Positions 1 to 8,502 of a stretch of 51,708 nucleotides of DNA are shown here, piece after piece (the first letter of the stretch is position 1; the number at the start of each line of letters is the position of its first letter). The DNA is from a bacterium. GTDB taxonomy: Bacteria > Verrucomicrobiota > Verrucomicrobiia > Limisphaerales > J093. Below the pieces are notes generated by a model that saw only the letters and a program-made list of their open reading frames with translations, had not been told where the DNA came from and did no database searches. The stretch spans positions 1 through 51,708 of the forward strand of contig JAKANS010000011.1 of NCBI GenBank assembly GCA_021823625.1. The letters are read 5' to 3'. The translations under genes were made by a program, and so were the position numbers.

Positions 1-168
1 CCGGGGCCCGAACCCAAGCCCAACTCCTCCTCGCCCTTGGCCGAACTCGGCAAGCGGTCACTGCCCGGGACGCGATGAATTGGTTTGCCCATTGTGGCTA
101 CAGCTTTTGTTGAAATGCTCTAGCCACTTCGTTTCCCGAATATTCACTCCATCAAGAGTCAGGATGAC

Positions 169-1005
169 GTGGAGACCTACCTCCGACTTCCTTTCCTGGG
201 TTACTTGCCCAACATCAAGTCCGCCAGCCTCCCGGAGCGCTACCAGCATGCGCACATGCATCCGCAGTCCAACGCTGCGGAGAGTTTTCGCACTGTGAGG
301 GCCGCGATTACTTTGGGAAGCCGCGGAGACAAGTTCCGGATTCTCACGGTCACCAGCAATGTTCCGGCCGAAGGCAAGTCCACGGTCGCCGCCAACATGG
401 CGATCGTGATCGCACAGACTGGTTTGCGAACCTTGCTCGTGGATGCCGATTTCAGGAGGCCCAGCCTGCATCAAGGATTTGGGATGCGCGGCGTGACCGG
501 CTTGGTGGCCTATTTGGCAGGGAAGGTTGCCACGGTCGAGGAAACGGTGCAAACCGCCGAGGTGCCGAATTTGGACTTGGTATGTTGCGGCAGCACGCCG
601 TCCCAACCGTCCGAACTCCTCAGTTCCAAGCGCATGGCCGAATTCGTGCAGGAAATTGGTCGCCGTTACGATCGCGTGATCATCGACTGTCCACCAGTCT
701 CCGCGGTCAGCGATCCGTTGATCGTGGCGTCACTTGCCGATGGCATTGTCTTGGTAACCAAATTCAACAAAGTGCGCCGCGACGTTGCCCGAAAATCGAT
801 CCACCGAATCCTCGATGCCGGCCTGCAAATCTGCGGCGCGGTGATCAACGACATCGATTTCGAGGGCCGCGACGCCTACTACTACTCTTACTACTATTAC
901 CAGAACCGGTACTACAAGGGCTACTACCACGCGAAGGCAGAGGCCCTCTCAAAAGATGAGAGCATGCAAACTGCAGCCGACGCCGACAAGAAGCTGGTCT
1001 CTTGA
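169..1005 (+). CDS. BY-kinase (CpsD/CapB-type tyrosine autokinase), 3' part; 5' end broken or missing
   Basis: Cytoplasmic kinase domain of a polysaccharide co-polymerase/tyrosine autokinase that controls exopolysaccharide export. Visible motifs are Walker A (PAEGKST, about residue 68), Walker A' (LLVDADFRRP), Walker B (VIIDCPP) and a tyrosine-rich C-terminal cluster (YYYSYYYYQNRYYKGYY), the usual autophosphorylation tail. The frame is open from position 124, and codons just before the GTG at 169 encode IKSQDD, the family's usual run-in to the kinase domain. The Wzz-like membrane part should lie upstream. Instead frame 1 has stops at 76 and 121, and fragments that look like the second membrane segment (LLLALG, then IVATAFVEML) fall in different frames. 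Either the gene is frameshifted or the first 120 bases are of poor quality. Family assignment is firm; intactness is doubtful. Confidence 0.85.
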   Translation: METYLRLPFLGYLPNIKSASLPERYQHAHMHPQSNAAESFRTVRAAITLGSRGDKFRILTVTSNVPAEGKSTVAANMAIVIAQTGLRTLLVDADFRRPSLHQGFGMRGVTGLVAYLAGKVATVEETVQTAEVPNLDLVCCGSTPSQPSELLSSKRMAEFVQEIGRRYDRVIIDCPPVSAVSDPLIVASLADGIVLVTKFNKVRRDVARKSIHRILDAGLQICGAVINDIDFEGRDAYYYSYYYYQNRYYKGYYHAKAEALSKDESMQTAADADKKLVS

Positions 1006-1047
1006 GATGCCGCCTCTCGAAGCCACCGAGACGGCTTCACTGCCTCC

Positions 1048-1914
1048 TCACAGGTAATCAGTTAGGATGCACCCAAGGCGGCGGATCGCGCTCTTGGGCC
1101 ACGCCGCGCGCGGCGTCAGAATGGCGTGGCGCAGCGAGGAGTGGCAGGAGCAGTTCGGTTCCGAGGGGATTAGGGGTAGCACCCGCCGGATTGTCGCCTT
1201 GGCTTGTTCGGCGTTGTGTTTGAGGTTCTCGATCACCAGCTCCACCGTGACGTGGGCTTCATCGTCTTTCCAGGCGTCATAGTCGGTCACCATCGCCAGG
1301 GTTGCGTAAGCGATTTGCGCCTCGCGGGCACACTTAGCTTCGCCCAGGTTCGTCATGCCGATCACGTCGTAGCCCTGGGTGTGGTTGGCGATCGACTCCG
1401 CGCGCGTGCTGAAGGCCGGTCCCTCCATGTTGACATAGACTCCGCCATCGTGGGCAGGCAAGGCGAGTTCCTCACAAGCGCGCCGCAGCAATCCACGGAG
1501 TTCCGGGCACACCGGCTCGGCGAAGGCGACATGAGCCACGATGCCACCTCCGAAAAATGTGTGCTCTTGGGAGCGCTTGGTCCGGTCCACAAACTGGTTG
1601 GGGAGGACGATATCGCACGGCCGGTGTTGTTCCTGAAGCGAGCCGACGGCGCTGACGCTGAGGATCCAGGCAACGTCCAGCTCCTTCAGCGCATAAATGT
1701 TCGCCCGGTGGTTCAGTTCGCTGGGCAACAGGCGATGTTTCCGGCCGTGGCGGGGAAGAAAAACGACCTGGCGTCCTGCCAACTCTCCGGTCAGCAACTG
1801 GTCGGAAGGCGCGCCGAAGGGCGTGCTGACCTTGACCCACCGGCGCTTGGTGAGTCCTTCGATTTCATACAGTCCGCTGCCCCCGATGATTCCCACGCGG
1901 TGATGTTTCTTCAT
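1048..1914 (-). CDS. mtnP: S-methyl-5'-thioadenosine phosphorylase
   Basis: Phosphorolytic cleavage of methylthioadenosine to adenine and methylthioribose-1-phosphate, in the methionine salvage pathway. The 288 residues match the usual length of the family. Motifs seen: N-terminal GIIGGSGLYEI, phosphate-binding PRHGRKH near residue 55, NHRANIYALKEL, MEGPAFSTRAES in the nucleoside pocket, and MTNLGEAKCAREA. The ATG at 1914 gives the canonical N-terminus. It lies only 4 bases downstream of glmS on the same strand, so the two are probably co-transcribed. A nearby member of the purine phosphorylase family with another substrate cannot be excluded, but the MTAP signature is clear. Confidence 0.93.
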   Translation of the reverse strand: MKKHHRVGIIGGSGLYEIEGLTKRRWVKVSTPFGAPSDQLLTGELAGRQVVFLPRHGRKHRLLPSELNHRANIYALKELDVAWILSVSAVGSLQEQHRPCDIVLPNQFVDRTKRSQEHTFFGGGIVAHVAFAEPVCPELRGLLRRACEELALPAHDGGVYVNMEGPAFSTRAESIANHTQGYDVIGMTNLGEAKCAREAQIAYATLAMVTDYDAWKDDEAHVTVELVIENLKHNAEQAKATIRRVLPLIPSEPNCSCHSSLRHAILTPRAAWPKSAIRRLGCILTDYL

Positions 1915-1918
1915 AGGC

Positions 1919-3778
1919 TCACTCGACGGTCACGCTCTTGGCCAGGTTCCGCGGCTTGTCCACATCGCAGCCGCGGAGCACCGCGATATGATATGCCAGC
2001 AACTGAAGCGGTATGATGCCCAGCAGCGGAAAAGCGAAATCGGGAGTTTCCGGCACGTAGAGTACGTCGTTCGCCTTGGTCGCGACGTGTCGGTCACCTT
2101 CCGAGGCTAGGGCGATGACTGGGGTGCCGCGGGCGCGGACTTCCTCCAGGTTGCTGAGACTTTTCTCGTAGAGGAAGCCTTTGGGGACGACGATCACACA
2201 CGGACTCTCCGGGTCCATCAACGCGATGGGGCCATGTTTCATCTCGGCGGCGGGATAGCCTTCCGCATGAATGTAAGAGATTTCCTTCAGTTTCAGAGCA
2301 CCCTCCAGAGCGACGGGAAAGTTGATCTGGCGTCCCAGAAAGTAGAAGTCGCGACGGGACGCATACTTGGCCGCCAGACGGCGGATTTCGTCGTTGAGCT
2401 GCAGCACTGCGCGCACCTGATCCGGAATCCGCTCCAAGGCGTTGACCACGGTCGCGCCCCGGCTGGGCGCCATCACCCGGAGGCGCCCCATGAACAAGCC
2501 GAACAATGCCAGGACGGTAACCTGCGAAGTGAAGGCCTTGGTGGACGCCACGCCGATTTCCGGACCCGCATGCAGGTAGATCCCGCCATCGGCTTCGCGG
2601 GCGATGGTGCTTCCCACCACGTTGCAAAGGGCCAGCACTTTGTGGCCGCGTCGCCGCGCCTCCCGCAAGGCCGCGAGCGTGTCGGCCGTTTCGCCGGATT
2701 GGGTGATGACCAGGACAAGGGTGTGTTTGTCCAGCGGCGGGTTGCGGTACCGGAACTCGCTGGCGTACTCGACCTCCACGGGGATGTGCGCAAAATCTTC
2801 GATAATGTGCTCGCCGACGAGGCCGGCGTGCCAGCTTGTGCCGCAGGCGGCGATCACGATCCGGTCCACGGCGCGCAACTCCGCCGCCGTCATGTTCAAC
2901 CCGCCGAACTTCGCCGTGGCTTCGTCGTGATCCAGGCGGCCGCGCAGGGCGTTTTCGATCGTCACCGGCTGCTCGAAGATTTCCTTGAGCATGTAGTGCG
3001 GAAACGCGCCCCGTTCCGCGTCCTCCACGCCGAACTCGATCTGGCTGATCTGGACCTTGGCGGTCTGCGAACCCAGGTTGGTGACGTGGAAGTTGTCCTG
3101 CGTGAGCGTCACCACGTCATAATCGTTCAGGTAAACCACCTGCCGCGTATGCGCGACCATCGCCGTGGCGTCGCTGGCCAGAAAGTTCTCGCCCGCGCCC
3201 AAGCCGACGATCAGCGGCGAGCCGCGCCGCGCGCCGACGATTACGCCCGGCTCCTCGGCGCAAATGGCCGCGATGCCGTACGTGCCGATGACCTCCCGCA
3301 GTGCCGCCTCGACCGCCTTCGGGAGCAGCGGGCGCGCGGTGTCGCCGGCCTGTTTCAGGCGCTCGTACTCCAGGCCCACGAGGTGGGCCAGCACCTCGGT
3401 GTCGGTCGCCGAGGCAAAAACGTGTCCGGCCTGGACCAGCTTTTGTTTGAGGCGGTCGTAGTTCTCGATGACGCCGTTGTGGACCAGCGCGATGCGTCCC
3501 GTCTGATCCGCGTGCGGGTGTGAATTGCTGTCGGAGGGCGGGCCGTGCGTGGCCCAACGCGTGTGACCGATGCCCACTTCGCCGGGCAGCGGCAGCTCGG
3601 CGAGCAACGGGCTCAGCCCCTCGCCGATCTTGCCTTTGCGCTTCCGCGTCTCGAGCCGGTCGCCCGCGACGACGCTGATGCCGGCGCTGTCATAGCCGCG
3701 GTACTCCAGCCGCCGCAGACCTTCGAGGATGATGGGCGCGGCCTGTTGCCTGCCGACGTAGCCAACGATTCCACACAT
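1919..3778 (-). CDS. glmS: Glutamine--fructose-6-phosphate aminotransferase (isomerizing)
   Basis: Makes glucosamine-6-phosphate from fructose-6-phosphate and glutamine, the entry to peptidoglycan and LPS amino sugars. 619 residues, normal length. The N-terminus MCGIVGYVG provides Cys2, the glutaminase nucleophile after Met removal. The class II amidotransferase domain fills about residues 1-230. Two SIS domains follow, with CGTSWHAGL and TQSGETADTLAAL in the first and the HGPIALMD region in the second. The C-terminus KPRNLAKSVTVE is the conserved C-tail. It is divergent from glgC, with a 105-base spacer that should hold both promoters. I see no glmS ribozyme, which is expected only in Firmicutes. 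Confidence 0.97.
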   Translation of the reverse strand: MCGIVGYVGRQQAAPIILEGLRRLEYRGYDSAGISVVAGDRLETRKRKGKIGEGLSPLLAELPLPGEVGIGHTRWATHGPPSDSNSHPHADQTGRIALVHNGVIENYDRLKQKLVQAGHVFASATDTEVLAHLVGLEYERLKQAGDTARPLLPKAVEAALREVIGTYGIAAICAEEPGVIVGARRGSPLIVGLGAGENFLASDATAMVAHTRQVVYLNDYDVVTLTQDNFHVTNLGSQTAKVQISQIEFGVEDAERGAFPHYMLKEIFEQPVTIENALRGRLDHDEATAKFGGLNMTAAELRAVDRIVIAACGTSWHAGLVGEHIIEDFAHIPVEVEYASEFRYRNPPLDKHTLVLVITQSGETADTLAALREARRRGHKVLALCNVVGSTIAREADGGIYLHAGPEIGVASTKAFTSQVTVLALFGLFMGRLRVMAPSRGATVVNALERIPDQVRAVLQLNDEIRRLAAKYASRRDFYFLGRQINFPVALEGALKLKEISYIHAEGYPAAEMKHGPIALMDPESPCVIVVPKGFLYEKSLSNLEEVRARGTPVIALASEGDRHVATKANDVLYVPETPDFAFPLLGIIPLQLLAYHIAVLRGCDVDKPRNLAKSVTVE

Positions 3779-3818
3779 GGTCGAAAACTGTTTGTCACCG
3801 GGTTTACGGACATGCTGC

Positions 3819-3848
3819 TTGCGCCGCGACGGGGACGCACGCTATAAG
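3819..3848 (+). promoter_or_regulatory. Candidate sigma-70-like promoter of glgC
   Basis: TTGCGC at 3819-3824 and TATAAG at 3843-3848 with an 18-base spacer lie 36 bases upstream of the glgC ATG. A purine-rich Shine-Dalgarno (AGAAAGGA, about 3870-3877) follows. Prediction by eye only. Confidence 0.35.
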
Positions 3849-3883
3849 CATGGAAAAGCACGCGCAAGAAAGGACTTCTGAGC

Positions 3884-5191
3884 ATGGTCACGACGAAACA
3901 GGCGGCGGTCGATCCCAACCGGGTGCTTGGCATGATCATGGGGGGCGGCCAGGGTAGCCGCCTTTTCCCGTTGACCCGCGAACGAGCCAAGCCCGCGGTG
4001 CCCCTCGCCGGCAAGTACCGTCTGGTGGACATCCCCATCTCGAACTGCATCAACTCCGGGGTACGCCGCGTTTACCTCCTCACCCAGTTCCTGTCCGCCT
4101 CGCTGCACCGCCATGTCTATGGGTCGTTCAAGTTCGACCACTTCTCGCGCGGCTTCGTCGAAATCCTCGCCGCCGAGCAAAGCGCCACTGACACCTCCTG
4201 GTACCAGGGCACGGCCGACGCGGTCCGCAAGAACCTGGCCCATCTGCGCAGCGCGGATTTCGATTACGCGCTGATCCTGAGCGGCGACCAGCTCTACCGG
4301 ATGGACTACCGCACGATCCTCCAGCAGCATGTGGACACCGACGCCGAGTTGACCATTTCCACCACGCCGGTGACCCGGGAAGCCGCCCAGTCGCTGGGCA
4401 TCATGCAAATCAACGCCGACCGGCGGATCGTCCGGTTCGTCGAGAAGCCAAAGGAACCTTCGTTGCTTGACCAGTTGAGTCTGGACCGCGCGACCTACGG
4501 GCCGCTCGGCATCGAGGGCAACCAGGAACTGTTTCTCGCCTCGATGGGCATCTACGTCTTCAACCGGGCGTTGCTGCCGAAGCTGCTGGACAACGACTAC
4601 ACCGATTTCGGCAAACACATCATCCCGGCGGCGATCGACACGCAGCGGGTCTTCTCGTACGTTTTCCAAGGCTACTGGGAGGACATTGGCACCATCCGGT
4701 CGTTCTTCGAGGCCAACCTGGATCTGGCCTCGGAACTGCCGCGGTTCAACTTCTTCGACATGGCGGCGCCGATCTACACCCGCCCGCGGTTCCTGCCGGC
4801 CTCGAAAATCAACGGCGCCTCGCTCGACCACACCATCGTCTCGGACGGCTGCATCCTCAATCACTGCAAGATTTCCCAAAGCATCGTCGGCCAGCGCTTC
4901 CTGGTGGATGCCGGCAGCCACATCACGCGCACTGTGATCATGGGCGCCGACTATTACGAATCGCTCGAATCCATCCGGCGCTCCGCGGAAACCGGCGCGC
5001 CGCGCATCGGCATCGGCAAGAACACCCGCATCGACACCGCCATCGTGGACAAGAACGCGCGCATCGGGGACAACTGCGTCATCACGCCGCACGGCAAGCC
5101 GGAATCCGTTGACCATGCCTTGTACTACGTGCGCGACGGCATCGTCATCATCCCCAAGAACGCGGTGATCCCCAACGGCACATTCATTTAA
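3884..5191 (+). CDS. glgC: Glucose-1-phosphate adenylyltransferase (ADP-glucose pyrophosphorylase)
   Basis: Makes ADP-glucose from glucose-1-phosphate and ATP, the committed step of glycogen synthesis. 435 residues. The nucleotidyltransferase signature GGGQGSRLFPLT (about residues 22-33) is followed by RAKPAVPLAGKYRLVDIPISNC, WYQGTADAVRKNL and the metal-binding SGDQLYRMDY. The C-terminal third is a left-handed beta-helix region with hexapeptide-like repeats (IGIGKNTRIDTAIVDKN) and ends TPHGKPESVD followed by a short tail, similar to plant and cyanobacterial enzymes. The ATG at 3884 has a good Shine-Dalgarno. It stands alone, divergent from glmS; no other glycogen gene is in the window. Confidence 0.95.
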   Translation: MVTTKQAAVDPNRVLGMIMGGGQGSRLFPLTRERAKPAVPLAGKYRLVDIPISNCINSGVRRVYLLTQFLSASLHRHVYGSFKFDHFSRGFVEILAAEQSATDTSWYQGTADAVRKNLAHLRSADFDYALILSGDQLYRMDYRTILQQHVDTDAELTISTTPVTREAAQSLGIMQINADRRIVRFVEKPKEPSLLDQLSLDRATYGPLGIEGNQELFLASMGIYVFNRALLPKLLDNDYTDFGKHIIPAAIDTQRVFSYVFQGYWEDIGTIRSFFEANLDLASELPRFNFFDMAAPIYTRPRFLPASKINGASLDHTIVSDGCILNHCKISQSIVGQRFLVDAGSHITRTVIMGADYYESLESIRRSAETGAPRIGIGKNTRIDTAIVDKNARIGDNCVITPHGKPESVDHALYYVRDGIVIIPKNAVIPNGTFI

Positions 5192-5223
5192 CGCTTCCCC
5201 GGAGCACCCTCCACCCCCAGCTC

Positions 5224-5961
5224 ATGCGCGTTCTGGTCTTCCTGGCGACTTCGCTGGTCGCCACCGGGTCGATCCTCGGTGCCGAATCGGTCACCGAACA
5301 GCCGCTCTTCAATGGCCATGACCTCACTGGCTGGGTCGTCAAATGCAAGCCCGCCGACGCCGCGCAGACTTGGTGGCGCGTCGAAGATGGCGCGCTCGTG
5401 GCCGATTCGTTGGGCCGCCCGAAACACGACTACGTCTGGCTCCTGACCGAGCGCGAGTTTGGCGACTTCGTCCTGCGCCTTCGCTTCCAAGCCTTCCGCG
5501 ACAGTCCCGGCAATTCCGGCGTGCAAATCCGCAGCCGGTACGACGACGCGGCCGGTTGGCTCGACGGTCCCCAGGTCGATATCAACCCGCCCGGTCCCTG
5601 GCGCACCGGCATGATCTGGGACGAAACCCGCGGCAGCCAGCGCTGGCTTTTCCCCGCCGTTCCCCGCGGCCAGTGGGTGAACGAATCGCAGGCCAAACCT
5701 GGGCTGGCGCTCCACTTCGCCACCGACCAGCCCGATTGGAACGACTTGGAAATCACGGCCCGCGGCAACCGCGTTCAAGTCTCGCTCAACGGCCTCCAAG
5801 TCACGGATTACGACGGCGCGGGCACGCTCGACGACATCGTCCACCGCGAGCGGCAGGTGGGCGTGCGCGGTCACATCGCGCTCCAGATTCACACCGGCGA
5901 TCAATTGCGAATCCGCTTCCAAGACGTCCGCATCCGCGAGTTGGTTTCCGCGGCGCCTTGA
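5224..5961 (+). CDS. Secreted DUF1080 (3-keto-disaccharide hydrolase-type) protein
   Basis: 245 residues with a signal peptide (MRVLVFLATSLVATGSILGA) and one DUF1080 concanavalin-like beta-sandwich domain. Typical family landmarks are LFNGHDLTGWV near residue 27, WRVEDGALVAD, DFVLRLRFQ, NSGVQIRS near residue 100, GPQVDI, and the C-terminal GHIALQIHTGDQLRIRFQDVRIREL. Members hydrolyse 3-keto sugars or occur as uncharacterised secreted carbohydrate-active proteins in Planctomycetes and Verrucomicrobia. It starts 32 bases after glgC and may share its transcript. Family certain, substrate unknown. Confidence 0.88.
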   Translation: MRVLVFLATSLVATGSILGAESVTEQPLFNGHDLTGWVVKCKPADAAQTWWRVEDGALVADSLGRPKHDYVWLLTEREFGDFVLRLRFQAFRDSPGNSGVQIRSRYDDAAGWLDGPQVDINPPGPWRTGMIWDETRGSQRWLFPAVPRGQWVNESQAKPGLALHFATDQPDWNDLEITARGNRVQVSLNGLQVTDYDGAGTLDDIVHRERQVGVRGHIALQIHTGDQLRIRFQDVRIRELVSAAP

Positions 5962-5995
5962 AGCACTGCTCCAGCCGCGCCGCAATCGCCTGTTC

Positions 5996-6787
5996 ATGAG
6001 CCGCACCGCAGCGCATTCAGTCGTCTGTCTGGGAGTCGGAGACGGCCGCCCGAGTCTGGATCGGGGGCACGCGGCGTTCCTCTACCGCCTGGGCGGGGCC
6101 CGGTTGCTCGTGGACTGCGGCGAGCCAGCCACCCGCGCATTGCTCCAAGCCGGCGTGCCCGCCGATGACCTCAACCACGTTTTCATTTCGCATCAGCACT
6201 TCGATCACCTCGGCGGGCTGTTCACGTTGCTGCAAGGTCTGTGGCTGGCGCCGCGGCGGCATCCGTTGAGCGTTCACCTGCCAGCGGTGGGCATCCGGCC
6301 GGTGCGCGAACTCATGCGCACGGCGTGCCTGTTCGACGACTGGACGCCGTTTCCGCTCGCGTTCCGTCCGCTGCGGGTCGGGCAAAAGGTTGCCGTCAAG
6401 GAAGCCGTTGTGACGCCGCATGCGTCCAGCCATCTGCAGGTGCTCCAGCCAATCCACGGTCCGCGCAACCCGCGTCTCAACCAGGCCTTCAGCTTCATCC
6501 TCGAAACGAAGGACCGGCGGGTGGCGCACTCGGCGGACCTGGGCGGGTTGGCCGACTTGGAGGGGCTGACGCGGGAACCGCTGGACCTGCTGGTCTGCGA
6601 ACTGTCGCATCTCGAACCTGCGGAGGTGTTCGCGCACCTGGCCGGCAAACCGATCCGGCAGGTCGCGTTCGTCCATCTTTCCAGCGCGCAATGGCGCCGG
6701 CGCGCCCAGATTGAAGCGCGTGCGGCGCGCGCTTTGCGCCCCATCCAAGTCCACGTTCCCAGCGACGGCGCGCGCCTCGACTTCTGA
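5996..6787 (+). CDS. MBL-fold metallo-hydrolase (RNase Z-like)
   Basis: 263 residues of metallo-beta-lactamase fold. The zinc motif HVFISHQHFDHLGG (about residues 58-71) is the HxHxDH signature. A histidine-containing segment (VTPHASSHLQV) and an acidic HSADLGG (about residue 175) follow, and LSSAQWRRR near the end carries no obvious final metal histidine beyond FVHLSS. The fold and length resemble the short RNase Z/phosphodiesterase branch, but the flexible arm of tRNase Z is not evident, so I leave the substrate open. It starts 34 bases after the DUF1080 gene. Confidence 0.8.
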   Translation: MSRTAAHSVVCLGVGDGRPSLDRGHAAFLYRLGGARLLVDCGEPATRALLQAGVPADDLNHVFISHQHFDHLGGLFTLLQGLWLAPRRHPLSVHLPAVGIRPVRELMRTACLFDDWTPFPLAFRPLRVGQKVAVKEAVVTPHASSHLQVLQPIHGPRNPRLNQAFSFILETKDRRVAHSADLGGLADLEGLTREPLDLLVCELSHLEPAEVFAHLAGKPIRQVAFVHLSSAQWRRRAQIEARAARALRPIQVHVPSDGARLDF

Positions 6788-6833
6788 GTCGCGGCCCGCC
6801 ACCCCGCGCTGGTCTCGATGACAGGTTTGCGCC

Positions 6834-6861
6834 TTGGCGCGCCGCCGCTGCTGCCTAGACT
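6834..6861 (+). promoter_or_regulatory. Candidate murJ promoter giving a very short leader
   Basis: TTGGCG at 6834-6839 and TAGACT at 6856-6861, spacer 16, end only 9 bases before the murJ ATG. Transcription would then start almost at the ATG, giving a leaderless or near-leaderless mRNA. No Shine-Dalgarno is visible in the 10 bases before the ATG. Confidence 0.3.
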
Positions 6862-6870
6862 GCCCGCGCG

Positions 6871-8502
6871 ATGTCGCAAATGCTGAAAAAATCCGGCAGC
6901 CTGGGCCTGGCCACGCTGTCGAGCCGGATCCTGGGCCTGGTGCGCGAACAGGTGTACGCGCATTTCATGGGCGACGGCCCGGTGGCGAGCGCCTTCAAAC
7001 TCGCCTTTCAGGTGCCCAACCTTTTTCGGCGCCTGCTCGGCGAAGGCGCGCTCACCGCCGCCTTCATCCCGATCTTCAAGCACAAGGAGCGGGCCGAAGG
7101 TGAAGCCGCGATGTGGCAGGCCGCGAATGCCACGTTGTCCGGACTGGTGATCGTCACCGCCGCGCTGGTCGGCTTGGGGGTCATCGTCATCAGCCTGGCG
7201 CTGGCGGCGACGCAGGTGCATTGGATCCGCGGCGGCCAGACGGTGTTTCCGCCGCTGCCGTTCCCGCTCTTCTCGGACAACACCGTGCTGATGTTGCGGC
7301 TGCTGCGCTTGATGTTTCCGTACCTGGTGCTGGTGTGCCTGGCCGCGCTTTGCATGGGGATGCTCAACGCCCGCGGGTATTTCATCATCCCCGCGTTGGG
7401 CGCCACGATGCTCAACGTGGTCATGATCGCCAGCGTGTGGTTCCTCGCGCCGCAATTCGGATCCACGCTGGACACGCAGGTTTTCGCGCTCGGGGTGGGC
7501 GTGCTCATCGCGGGGTTCGCCCAGTTCGCGTTTCAGGTGCCGGCGCTGTGGAAGGAAGGCTACCGCTACCGCTGGGTCGCGCCGTGGCCCAACGAAACCG
7601 TGCGCGTAGTCGTCCGCAAAATGATCCCCGGCATCATCGGCGTGGCGGCTTTTCAGCTCAATGTGCTGCTGATCATGCTGGTCTCGAACTGGGTGGACAA
7701 ACACATCGTCGCCTCGTTCGACTACGCGGTGCGGCTGATGGAATTTCCGCAAGGCATCGTCGGCATTTCGCTCGCGACCTACCTCCTGCCGACGCTTTCC
7801 GGGCTGGCCGCGGACAAGAAGTACCCCGAGTTCCGCGCCACGTTGCGCCAGGGCCTCAGTTACATGGCCTTCATCAACTTGCTGGCGTCGGTGCTGCTGG
7901 TCGTGCTCGCGGAACCGATCGTGCGCCTGCTGTTTCAAGGCGGGAAATTCGACGCGGCTTCCACGCACCGCACGGCAACCGCACTGGCCTGCCTGGCGCC
8001 CGGCCTCGTGGCTTTCTCAGGCGTGAACCTGCTCGCCCGCGCGTTCTATGCCTTGGGCGACACCCAAACGCCGATGCGGGTCAGCCTGTTCTGCCTGGCG
8101 TTGAACCTGTTCGTTTCGTTGTGGGTGGTGGGGCCGTTCCGGCAGGCTGGCCTGGGCGCGGCGAACACGCTGACTTCCGCCCTCAACGTCTGGCTGCTCA
8201 GCCGCGGCTTGCGCCGGAAGCTCAAGACCCTCGACCTCGGCGAGTTCCGGACCCGGAGCATTTCATTGCTCGGCGCCACGGTGGCGGCCGGCGGCGTCGC
8301 TTGGGGACTTCAGCGGCTGTGGGCAATCAAGGCCGGCCACGCCACGCTGCCGCTCCGGCTGGGCGAAGTATTCGTGCCCGCGCTGGCCGCCGGGCTGGTC
8401 TATTGGGGCCTCGCCCTGTGGCTGCGCGTGCCGGAGGCGAAGGAAGTCATTCACCTGCTCGGCAAGCGCCGCCCGCCGCCCGCCGGACCCGGCCTCAACT
8501 AG
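6871..8502 (+). CDS. murJ: Lipid II flippase MurJ
   Basis: Flips undecaprenyl-linked peptidoglycan precursor across the inner membrane. 543 residues with 13-14 hydrophobic segments in the MOP-superfamily pattern. MurJ landmarks are the N-terminal SRILGLVREQVYAHFMG, the cytoplasmic loop FQVPNLFRRLLGEGALTAAFIP (about residues 48-69) with its essential arginine, and LARAFYALGDTQTPM near residue 390. Its stop overlaps the convergent hisA stop by 4 bases. Confidence 0.95.
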   Translation: MSQMLKKSGSLGLATLSSRILGLVREQVYAHFMGDGPVASAFKLAFQVPNLFRRLLGEGALTAAFIPIFKHKERAEGEAAMWQAANATLSGLVIVTAALVGLGVIVISLALAATQVHWIRGGQTVFPPLPFPLFSDNTVLMLRLLRLMFPYLVLVCLAALCMGMLNARGYFIIPALGATMLNVVMIASVWFLAPQFGSTLDTQVFALGVGVLIAGFAQFAFQVPALWKEGYRYRWVAPWPNETVRVVVRKMIPGIIGVAAFQLNVLLIMLVSNWVDKHIVASFDYAVRLMEFPQGIVGISLATYLLPTLSGLAADKKYPEFRATLRQGLSYMAFINLLASVLLVVLAEPIVRLLFQGGKFDAASTHRTATALACLAPGLVAFSGVNLLARAFYALGDTQTPMRVSLFCLALNLFVSLWVVGPFRQAGLGAANTLTSALNVWLLSRGLRRKLKTLDLGEFRTRSISLLGATVAAGGVAWGLQRLWAIKAGHATLPLRLGEVFVPALAAGLVYWGLALWLRVPEAKEVIHLLGKRRPPPAGPGLN

